NCBI GenBank assembly: GCA_910585945.1
Contig: CAJUHZ010000002.1
Location: forward strand, 79,291-143,290
Direction: 5' to 3'
Length of the DNA: 64,000 nt
DNA from: an uncultured Bilophila sp.
GTDB lineage: Bacteria; Desulfobacterota; Desulfovibrionia; Desulfovibrionales; Desulfovibrionaceae
The notes under the pieces were generated by a model. It saw only the letters and a program-made list of their open reading frames with translations, did no database searches and was not told where the DNA came from. The translations under genes were made by a program, and so were the position numbers. Position 1 is the stretch's first letter. Each line of letters starts with the position of its first letter. Positions 25,968 through 32,546 of the stretch are shown piece by piece.

Positions 25968-26354
25968 GGCGACACCCTCCTTTCTCCGTTTGCGCCGTGC
26001 CGACGCTTGGGCCAGAGGGTAGCCGCGCCTGTTGTTTATATCCGGATTTTCCGCACCTCACAACGCTTTTCCGGGCGGCGCGCGCTTTCCCGGAACCGTT
26101 GCGCTGGCGGGTTCGGGGGCTGAGTCATACACCGAGGCCGGACAGCGCATGTTCCGGCCTCGGGAAACAGGGGAGACCGCGCGGCGTTTCTGCGAAACAT
26201 CCTGTTCCCCACCCGGGAAAAGCCTTTTTGCAGAGGGAGGGTCTCCCCGAAACAAAAAGACTTTTGGGGCATGGGGCATTTCCCCATTGGAAATGGACAA
26301 ACGCTCTGGAGGCTGGCAAGAGTCGTTGCCCCGGGCTTGCCAGGCGAGGCGACG

Positions 26355-27407
26355 TTACGCAAGCACAAGGCGTTCGTCGGCCCGGCCTTCGGCCGATACG
26401 CGCCCCACAATCCAGGCCGGCTCGCCGCGTTCGGCCAGGCGTTGCACGGCCTCGTCCGCACGCTCCGGCGGCACGGCCAGGACAAGCCCGCCCGAGGTCT
26501 GGGCGTCAAACACCAGCAGCGCCCGCAGATCGTCCACGCCCGCAACCGTGTGGGTATGGCAGGCGCAATGCCGCCGGTTGGCGTAGGTTCCGGCCGGCAC
26601 AAGCCCGTCCGTCGCGTGGTCTTCCACCCCGTTCATGAACGGCAGGGCCGCGCAGTCCACTTCCACGGTCACGTTTGAGGCGCGGGCCATTTCCAGCACA
26701 TGACCGCCAAGGCCGAATCCGGTAATGTCCGTGGCGGCCTTCAGCCCCATTGCGCGCAGAACCTCCGCGGCATGGTGGTTCAGATGCGTGGTCCAGCGGT
26801 ACAGTTCCTCCTCGGCATCTTCACTGCCCGGCCAGGCGGCCTTTACAGCCGTGGCCAGCACCCCTGTTCCCAGGGGCTTGGTCAGCACAAGCACATCGCC
26901 GGGGACAAGTCCGGCATTGCTCGCCACCTGCTCGGGGCGGACGACTCCGGTGACGGAAAGCCCGTACTTGATTTCCTCATCTTCCAGGGTATGGCCGCCG
27001 GCGAGCACCGCACCGGCTTCAGCGATTTTCTCCAGACCGCCGGCCAGAATCTCGGCCGCCACGTCCAGCGGCAGTTCGGAAGCCGGGTAGGCCAGGATGT
27101 TCATCGCCGCCCACGGCTCGCCGCCCACGGCGTAGACGTCCGAGAGGGCATTGGCCGCGGCCGTCTGCCCGAAGCGGCGCGGATTGTTGCCGATGGGCGC
27201 AAGCACGTCCACGGTCTGCACCAGCGCCATGCCCGGCGGCGGCGAACGCAGGATCACCGCGTCTTCGTTATGCTCGAAGCCGTGCAGAACCCGTCCCGTC
27301 GGATCGGGCGGACGCGGCAGGCGGTCCAAAATCTGCTCCAGCAACTCTGGAGCCGTCTTGGCCGCTCAGCCGGCGGATCTGGCTTTGTCCATCAGGCGAA
27401 ACGTCAT
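26355..27407 (-). CDS. selD: Selenophosphate synthase, selenoprotein with in-frame UGA
   Basis: Makes selenophosphate from selenide and ATP, the selenium donor for selenocysteine. With ATG 27407 (GGAGAAAG upstream) the frame runs MTFRLMDKARSAG-UGA-AAK and on into 336 more residues (350 codons in all). The UGA at 27366-27368 sits at the position of the catalytic Cys/Sec of SelD, in the usual G-[CU]-x-x-K context. A hairpin fitting a bacterial SECIS follows. The rest is typical: VQTVDVLAPIGNNPRRFG, ANALSDVYAVGGEPWAAMNI, LAGGHTLEDEEIKYGLSVTG and TDITGFGLGGH. A caller that treats UGA as stop would begin the gene at a TTG at 27344 and lose the active site. Confidence 0.93.
27335..27368 (-). promoter_or_regulatory. 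UGA codon and bacterial SECIS hairpin in selD
   Basis: The UGA (27366-27368) is followed by 12 nt and then a perfect 7-bp stem, GCTCCAG/CTGGAGC, with loop AGTTG. Spacing from UGA to loop is 19 nt, within the range used by SelB in bacterial selenoprotein mRNAs. Confidence 0.8.
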
Positions 27408-27558
27408 GCTTTCTCCACTTTCGGAACACATTCGTCCGGACGGTTGCGAGTGCTGTTTCACTCATTCGGTCACGCGCCCGCGAAAAACCTCGTGCGCGCT
27501 TCACCGCTTTCCGATCCAGATACACGACAGGGAAGGGTTTCGGCAAGACAGGACGGCC

Positions 27559-27632
27559 GGGAGACATTCGCCCTTTCGGCTATTTTCAAAAAAATGATTT
27601 TGAATTTCAACCGGTTGGAATTCAGCTTTCAT
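27559..27632. repeat. Dispersed repeat R5, copy 1
   Basis: Starts GGGAGACATTCGCCCTTT and continues with an A-rich stretch and ATTTCAACCGGTTGGAATTC. The same order of blocks appears at 28205-28290. Confidence 0.55.
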
Positions 27633-27634
27633 CA

Positions 27635-27771
27635 GAGCATCTTGCTTTTGAAATTGTGCAATTTCAAAAGCGACGCTGCCGTCATTTCGCCTGAAAAGCG
27701 CGGTTTTCAGGCTCATTCGGCGCGGGCGGCCGACGCGTCCGCCAGAGCAATTTTTTATAAAAAACTGCTCT
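27635..27771. repeat. Dispersed repeat R4, copy 2
   Basis: Starts GAGCATCTTGC and contains a perfect 12-bp hairpin (GCTTTTGAAATT, 27644-27671). It ends with an AT-rich hairpin closed by AGAGCA/TGCTCT. Related to 22490-22655. Confidence 0.55.
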
Positions 27772-27776
27772 GAAAC

Positions 27777-27918
27777 TCATTTCATAATTCAGCCCAAGGG
27801 CTGAATTATGAAGATCATTCGCCCAAAAACGTGGTTTTGGGCTCATTCACGGCGCTTTTCGCGCCGCGCCAGACTTTCGTCTGGCGATAGAAGTCATTTC
27901 ATACGAATTATGAAATGA
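27777..27918. repeat. 142-bp MITE-like element R3, copy 2
   Basis: Same length and same 14-bp terminal inverted repeats (TCATTTCATAATTC) as 6971-7112. The inner hairpins are better preserved here: a perfect palindrome around AGCCCAAGGGCT near the left end, GGCGCTTTTCGCGCC, and CCAGACTTTCGTCTGG. Confidence 0.85.
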
Positions 27919-28204
27919 CTTCTAAAAACACGAATGTCTCGGGACAGGGATTGCCTTTGCAGGAGCTCCTTGCGGGTATGCCCATTCGGGACGGGGCATT
28001 GCCATTGCTGGCGGCGGAAACCCCAAGCAGCTTTTCCGCCCTGCCGCAACGCCGACAGCGCGGGCCGTTTCCCGTCGTCTGTCGGAGGAAATCCCCTGTG
28101 GGAGAAGACTGCCCGCATCTGAAATGGGAACAGGGGCATGAGACAGCGCCCGTGCGGGAGAGAGCGAACGCTCAATATGGAGGCGAATTTTTTTGACCGC
28201 CGTT

Positions 28205-28290
28205 GGGAGACATTCGCCCTTCAATGACTTTGGAAAAAATTCGTTTTGTATTTCAAGTGGTTGGGATTCCACTTGCATTGAAAACGAGCA
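28205..28290. repeat. Dispersed repeat R5, copy 2
   Basis: Starts GGGAGACATTCGCCCTT and continues with GGAAAAAATTCGTTTTG, then a CAAGTGG/CCACTTG hairpin around TTGGGATT. Parallels 27559-27632. Confidence 0.55.
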
Positions 28291-28348
28291 GTCTCGCCGG
28301 TGGCGGCCCTGGATGTGACGGCTGTCTTTCGGAGTATCAGGACAATTC

Positions 28349-28371
28349 ATCGACAGATTCACTGTCGATGA
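28349..28371. repeat. Left arm of 23-bp inverted repeat upstream of porin 1
   Basis: ATCGACAG-ATTCA-CTGTCGAT-GA. It is the exact reverse complement of 28514-28536. The arm is itself nearly palindromic, and only the 5-nt centre (ATTCA here, TGAAT in the other) shows the orientation. The left arm is part of a 12-bp-stem hairpin at 28345-28373. Confidence 0.85.
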
Positions 28372-28513
28372 ATCTTTCTGAAATTCAATATATCAAAGCG
28401 TGTCCGTTGGCAATATCAATGTGTAAAAAAATTTTTCCCGCCTTCTTTTTTGTCTAAAAAATACATGTAAATTGAATATGTTATCTCTTTCTTCCCTTCC
28501 CCGTATCCGCGCC
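28372..28513 (+). promoter_or_regulatory. AT-rich segment between the inverted repeats, likely porin promoter
   Basis: 142 bp, strikingly AT-rich. A plausible sigma-70-like promoter is TTGTCT, 17 nt, then TGAATA, near 28453-28481, pointing toward the porin. It ends about 75 bp before the porin start codon. Promoter boxes were assigned by eye. Confidence 0.45.
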
Positions 28514-28536
28514 TCATCGACAGTGAATCTGTCGAT
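28514..28536. repeat. Right arm of 23-bp inverted repeat upstream of porin 1
   Basis: TCATCGACAG-TGAAT-CTGTCGAT, an exact inverted copy of 28349-28371. It lies 53 bp upstream of the porin start codon. Confidence 0.85.
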
Positions 28537-28588
28537 TGGACGGGCGGATGATTCCGCCAACAATTCTACCCAGGAGGAAGGGAATCCC

Positions 28589-30088
28589 ATGAAACGCATT
28601 GTTACTCTGCTTCTGGCTGCCGGCCTTGTGCTCGGCGCCGCTGGCGCGGGCAACGCCGCCGATGTGAAGGTGAAGGGCGCGTACGACTTCGCCATTGGCT
28701 GGTCCAACTCCTTCAGAAAGGATCCCAACGCCGACAACTTCAAGGCATTGCAGCGTCTGCGCACCCAGGTGGACTTCATCGCGTCCGAAAGCCTGAAGGG
28801 CGTGGTCTTCTTTGAAATCGGCGACCAGAACTGGGGCAGGGCCGCCCAGGGCGCGTCCCTCGGCACCGACGGCACCGTGATCGAAGTGCGCTACGCCTAC
28901 ATCGACTGGGTTGTGCCGGAGACCGATCTGAAAGTGCGCATGGGCTTGCAGCCTGTCGCCTTCCCCGGCTATGTGGCGAACAGCACCGTGCTGAACCACG
29001 ACGGCGCGGGCATCACCCTGAACTACGACTTCAATGAAAACGTCGCCGCCAGCCTTTTCTGGGCGCGCCTGGAAAACGACAATCCTCGCACATACACGGA
29101 GCTTGATGAAGAGGGGTTGCCAGTAGAGAAGAAGTACCGCGACAGCGGTCGTAGCGATGCGTTCGATCTCTTTGGCCTGACGGTTCCGTTGACCTTTGAC
29201 GGCGTGAGGGTGACCCCCTGGGGCGCGTATGCCCGCATTGGCCGCTATGCCTTGTCCGGCAATGAAGGCGGTCATGCCGACGGCAACGGCACGCAGTTTG
29301 CCGGATTGAAGCTCGGCATGACGCCCATGGGTGCTGCCGGCTCCAGCTTTGAAACTTCCAACGATGCCGACGGCAACGCCTGGTGGTTGGGTGTGACCGG
29401 CGACATCACCCTGTGGAACCCCTTCCGCCTCGCCTTTGACTTCAACTATGGCGCGGTGGACATGGGGGATGGTGAAATCGTGGACAGGGATGGCGTTCTC
29501 AGGAACGGAGATCTGGAACGCAAGGGCTGGGTGGCCGCCCTGCTTGCCGAATACAAGCTCGACTTCGCTACCCCCGGCCTGATCTTCTGGTATGGCTCCG
29601 GCGACGACTCGAACCCGTACGACGGTTCCGAACGCCTGCCGTCCATGCGCCCGGCGTGGAGCCCCACGCCCTACGGCTTCGACGGGTACGTCATTGATAC
29701 GGGCGAAATGCTCGGCACCTCCGCCGCCGGCACCTGGGGCGTAGTGGCCCGGTTGAACGACATCAGCTTCAGGGAAGACCTCAGCCATGTCCTCCGCGTG
29801 GGCTACTACCGGGGCACCAACGATAAAAAAATGGCTGAATTCGTGCAGGGCCCGTATAACGGCTACACGTCCGCCAACTGGCAGCATACCAGCTACCTGA
29901 CCGAGAAAGACTGCGCCTGGGAAGTGGACTTTGACACGACCTACAAGATCTACGAAGACCTTTCCCTCCGTTTTGCTCTTGGATACATCTACCTCGACCT
30001 GAGCAGATCGGCCTGGGGTGACGATGTGGTGGACAACACCAACAAGAACAACCTGAAGGCGTTCATGAACATGCAGTATACGTTCTAG
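28589..30088 (+). CDS. Outer-membrane homotrimeric porin (Desulfovibrio type)
   Basis: A 499-residue beta-barrel porin for diffusion of small solutes. It has a signal peptide (MKRIVTLLLAAGLVLGAAGA, cleavage near GNA-A) and alternating aromatic beta strands throughout: VVFFEIGDQNWGRAAQGASL, VPETDLKVRMGLQPVAF, PGLIFWYGSGDDSNPYDG and VLRVGYYRGTNDKK. It ends in a C-terminal aromatic, NMQYTF, the usual barrel-assembly signal. The ATG at 28589 follows AGGAGGAAGGG. It is a paralogue of the porin at 48775-50235, sharing WGRA-x-QG-x-SLGTD and FWYGSGDD blocks. Its promoter is flanked by inverted repeats, and a strong terminator follows. Confidence 0.93.
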   Translation: MKRIVTLLLAAGLVLGAAGAGNAADVKVKGAYDFAIGWSNSFRKDPNADNFKALQRLRTQVDFIASESLKGVVFFEIGDQNWGRAAQGASLGTDGTVIEVRYAYIDWVVPETDLKVRMGLQPVAFPGYVANSTVLNHDGAGITLNYDFNENVAASLFWARLENDNPRTYTELDEEGLPVEKKYRDSGRSDAFDLFGLTVPLTFDGVRVTPWGAYARIGRYALSGNEGGHADGNGTQFAGLKLGMTPMGAAGSSFETSNDADGNAWWLGVTGDITLWNPFRLAFDFNYGAVDMGDGEIVDRDGVLRNGDLERKGWVAALLAEYKLDFATPGLIFWYGSGDDSNPYDGSERLPSMRPAWSPTPYGFDGYVIDTGEMLGTSAAGTWGVVARLNDISFREDLSHVLRVGYYRGTNDKKMAEFVQGPYNGYTSANWQHTSYLTEKDCAWEVDFDTTYKIYEDLSLRFALGYIYLDLSRSAWGDDVVDNTNKNNLKAFMNMQYTF

Positions 30089-30124
30089 GGTTGAGAGATC
30101 AAACCGGTCCCTGCGCGCGACCGG

Positions 30125-30159
30125 AACGTCCGCGTATCTTCGGTACGCGGACGTTTTTT
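30125..30159 (+). terminator. Rho-independent terminator of porin 1
   Basis: A perfect 12-bp stem (AACGTCCGCGTA and its complement) with loop TCTTCGG, followed by a T run. It lies 37 bp after the porin stop codon. Confidence 0.93.
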
Positions 30160-30204
30160 GTTTCGCAGGCCAATACTCTCGATTTTTTTACGCCTGCCAG
30201 AGCG

Positions 30205-30475
30205 TCACCACTCTTCCCGATCCAGCACGCGGCAATTGATGGCTTCAAAGGTTCTTTCTTTTCCAATTGTGAGTATAAGCTGAACAAAAGATTCATACAT
30301 ATCTTTCTTTACGCCAGCTTTAGCTTCAGCCCAAAGAAATGAATATGCTTCTCCCATAATTGAAGTTGATATGCAATATATTTCCAATAATCCTTGTATT
30401 ATCATACTCTATGAAATAATCATGAGCAACCTTATTTTTGAGTTCTTCTTCACGAAGTTTTATGCTATAAGACAT
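30205..30475 (-). pseudogene. Decayed N-terminal fragment of a type IIG-like restriction/methylase gene
   Basis: From ATG 30475 (AGGGAG upstream) the frame reads MSYSIKLREEELKNKVAHDY, then FIEYDNTRIIGN. The likely continuation, SFLWAEAKAGVKKDMYESFV and QLILTIGKERTFE, is in another frame (a frameshift of about one codon near 30382). These blocks match my memory of the start of Eco57I-like restriction-modification proteins (LREEELKNKVAxDYF, SFLWAEAKAGxKKDIYESFVQLILTIGK). The fragment then runs directly into AINCRVLDREEW, a copy of the ComM C-terminus. No methylase or nuclease motifs survive. AT-rich relative to neighbours. Confidence 0.65.
30207..30246. repeat. Distal copy of the comM 3'-end repeat (40 bp)
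   Basis: Matches 30910-30949 at 39 of 40 positions. It encodes AINCRVLDREEW on the minus strand, the same as the last codons of comM. It forms the distal boundary of the inserted segment 30247-30909. Confidence 0.85.
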
Positions 30476-30485
30476 TTTCCACTCC

Positions 30486-30851
30486 CTAAAAACCAAGCCA
30501 GCCGAAACCCTTTGCCATAATAGCTGCAAGAGCCAGCCAGCCGCCGATCTGCCACTTGAGCAGGTCATACTTGACTTTTTCGACTTCGCCCCGGACCTTT
30601 TCAATGTCCACCTTGAGTTCCGCCCGGACTTTTTCAATTTCAAGGCGGACATCCTGCACATCTCCCGTGGTGGCAAGTTCCCGGCGGGAGGCTTCGTCAT
30701 ACTTGTCCAGCGCCTTTTGCAGCGCGGCGCTCTGCGCTTCCGTCTGCTGGCGTATGGCATTCGCCTGCACTTCCGCCTGCTGGCGGGTAAAGCCCGCCTG
30801 CTCCAGCTTTCTGGCATAGTCCAGACTGTCAAAACTGATGAGTGCGCTCAT
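30486..30851 (-). CDS. DUF1640-type coiled-coil membrane protein
   Basis: A 121-residue protein. It begins MSALISFDSLDYARKLEQAG, has a long Gln/Glu/Lys-rich coiled coil (residues ~20-95, with EIEKVRAELKVDIEKVRGEV), and ends in a single C-terminal membrane span (KWQIGGWLALAAIMAKGFGW). This is the layout of DUF1640/CCDC90-like bacterial proteins, whose role is unknown. AAAGGGAG precedes ATG 30851. It lies 10 bp upstream of the restriction-methylase remnant and inside the segment bracketed by comM 3'-end repeats, so it was probably brought in as cargo. Confidence 0.82.
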   Translation of the reverse strand: MSALISFDSLDYARKLEQAGFTRQQAEVQANAIRQQTEAQSAALQKALDKYDEASRRELATTGDVQDVRLEIEKVRAELKVDIEKVRGEVEKVKYDLLKWQIGGWLALAAIMAKGFGWLGF

Positions 30852-30907
30852 GGTTTTACTCCCTTTCCGTTTGTAACGTTTTCAGGGGCAGGGGTCAAAG
30901 CCATGTT

Positions 30908-32488
30908 TTACCATTCTTCCCGATCCAGCACGCGGCAATTGATGGCTTCGGCAAGGTGGCGCACCTCGATGGGGCCGGACGTTCTTTCCGCCGCGTCGAG
31001 ATCGGCGATAGTGCGGCTGACGCGCAGAATGCGCGTGTAGGCGCGGGCCGAAAGGCGGAGGCGGCGCATGGCCTCGCGCAGGAAGGCGTTTTCCGCCTCA
31101 CCGAGGCGGCAGTGCTCCTCCAGCAGAGCGCCGGAAAGTTCGGCATTGGTGCGGCAGGCATGGCGGGCGTTCCCGCTGTTTTCGTCGTCTCCTCCCGTGT
31201 AGCGGCGGCGCTGGATCTCGCGGGCGGCCAGCACCCGCTCGCGCATGGCCGCCGAGGACACGGCCGGGCCGGCCGCGCGAAGATCGTCGAAAGGCACGGC
31301 CGGAACCGCCACATGCAGATCGATGCGATCCAGCAGCGGCCCGGAAAGCCGCGCCCGGTAGCGCCGGATCTCCGTGCCGGAACAGACGCAGGCGCGCTCC
31401 GGGTCTGTGGCGTAGCCGCAGGGGCAGGGGTTCATCGCCGCCACCAGCATACAGCGGGCAGGGAAGTCCACGCTTCTCACCGCGCGAGATACGGTGATCG
31501 AGCCGTCTTCCAGCGGCTGGCGCAAAGCCTCCAGCGCCGCCTTGCCGTATTCCGGCAATTCGTCCAGAAAAAGAACGCCCCGGTGCGCCAGGGAAACCTC
31601 GCCCGGCCGCGGCGACGATCCGCCTCCCACCAGCGCCACATCCGAAACCGTGTGGTGCGGGGAGCGGAAGGGCCGTCGGCGCAGAATCCCGCCGTTCCCC
31701 AGAAGGCCGGCCACACTGTGGATCTTGGTGGCTTCCAGAGCTTCGGCAAACGAAAGAGGCGGAAGTACCGAGGGAATGCGTTGCGCAAGCATGGTCTTGC
31801 CGCTTCCGGGCGGGCCGATGAAAAGCAGATTGTGCCCGCCGGCCGCCGCGATCTCCACGGCGCGCTTGGCGTGTTCCTGCCCCTTCACGTCCGCGAAGTC
31901 GGGCAACGCGCCCGCGTCATCCGGGCCAGCAGGACCGTCGGGGGAGAATGCCGGCGCTTCGGCCCGCTCCAGCGAAACCTCCCCCGCAAGAAAGCCTGCC
32001 GCCTGCGTCAGACTGGCGGCCCCGTACGCCGGGATCCCGGCCAGCGCGGCCTCGGACGCATTTTCCGGCGCAACGACAAGCCCTGCCGCGCCCTCGGCAC
32101 GGGCCAGCAGCGCCAGGGGCAAAACGCCCGGCACAGGGCGGATCTCGCCGGAAAGGGAAAGTTCCCCGACAAGGAACCAGCCCTGCACGCGCTCCTCGGG
32201 CAACAGGCCGGCGGCGGTCAGCAGGCCCACGGCCAGGGGCAGATCGTACCCGCTCCCGCCCTTGCGTCGATCGGCCGGAGCGAGATTGACGGTGACCCGC
32301 GCCGGAGGAAGACGGAAGCCCGAGGATCGCAACGCGGCAAAGACCCGCTCCTTGGCCTCGCGCACCGCGCCTTCCGCCAGCCCCACCATCACAAAGGCGG
32401 GAAGCCCCTTGCGCAGCAGATCCACTTCCAGATCCACGCGAAAGGCGTCCACGCCCTGGATCGCGCCGCAGATCAGCCTTGCAACCAT
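30908..32488 (-). CDS. comM: YifB/ComM-type Mg-chelatase-like AAA+ ATPase
   Basis: A 526-residue protein. The N-terminal ~180 residues form a Lon-protease-like (subunit ChlI) domain (LPAFVMVGLAEGAVREAKER, GSGYDLPLAVGLL). The AAA+ domain has Walker A IGPPGSGKTMLAQRIP near residue 214 and Walker B RGVLFLDELPEY near 300. A cysteine group, NPCPCGYATDPERACVC, is near 350, followed by LSGPLLDRIDLHV. ComM acts as a helicase in branch migration during natural transformation. The 3' end, encoding AEAINCRVLDREEW, is duplicated 703 bp downstream. The start is taken at ATG 32488; the ribosome-binding site is weak. Confidence 0.93.
   Translation of the reverse strand: MVARLICGAIQGVDAFRVDLEVDLLRKGLPAFVMVGLAEGAVREAKERVFAALRSSGFRLPPARVTVNLAPADRRKGGSGYDLPLAVGLLTAAGLLPEERVQGWFLVGELSLSGEIRPVPGVLPLALLARAEGAAGLVVAPENASEAALAGIPAYGAASLTQAAGFLAGEVSLERAEAPAFSPDGPAGPDDAGALPDFADVKGQEHAKRAVEIAAAGGHNLLFIGPPGSGKTMLAQRIPSVLPPLSFAEALEATKIHSVAGLLGNGGILRRRPFRSPHHTVSDVALVGGGSSPRPGEVSLAHRGVLFLDELPEYGKAALEALRQPLEDGSITVSRAVRSVDFPARCMLVAAMNPCPCGYATDPERACVCSGTEIRRYRARLSGPLLDRIDLHVAVPAVPFDDLRAAGPAVSSAAMRERVLAAREIQRRRYTGGDDENSGNARHACRTNAELSGALLEEHCRLGEAENAFLREAMRRLRLSARAYTRILRVSRTIADLDAAERTSGPIEVRHLAEAINCRVLDREEW
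30910..30949. repeat. comM 3'-end copy of the 40-bp direct repeat
   Basis: Last codons of comM, repeated at 30207-30246 with a single mismatch. The two copies are in direct orientation, 703 bp apart, and look like attachment-site or target duplications. Confidence 0.85.
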
Positions 32489-32546
32489 GATCGCGCCCCG
32501 CCCGGGATCATCCCGTGTTTGCCCGCGCCGCAAGCCCCCTGCAGGC

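Larger units (their letters stand above)
25504..26354. other. Largely non-coding 850-bp region
   Basis: No conventional gene here. It contains AT-rich operator-like half-sites at about 25661-25690, three consecutive hairpins at 25772-25890, a possible 23-codon hydrophobic peptide on the minus strand (25896-25967) and a strong hairpin at 26132-26163 (CCGAGGCCGGA with its complement). The remainder to the selD stop codon is GC-rich with no open frame I trust. Confidence 0.6.
27408..28588. other. Repeat-rich intergenic region upstream of selD and porin 1
   Basis: About 1.2 kb without a credible gene. In order it holds R5 copy 1 (27559-27632), R4 copy 2 (27635-27771), R3 copy 2 (27777-27918), an unassigned stretch (27919-28204), R5 copy 2 (28205-28290) and the porin promoter region between inverted repeats. 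Short open frames inside R5 share a QP-[VL]-EIQN-x-FF and KGECLP pattern, but this reflects the repeat rather than a gene. Confidence 0.65.

Noticed and set aside
27922..28362. Minus-strand hypothetical protein in the repeat region
   Set aside because: Its only similarity is to the other R5 copy; it follows the repeat boundaries and has no ribosome-binding site.
28472..28588. Earlier in-frame start for porin 1
   Set aside because: The extension crosses the inverted repeat, lacks a ribosome-binding site and would bury the signal peptide; ATG 28589 has a strong one.
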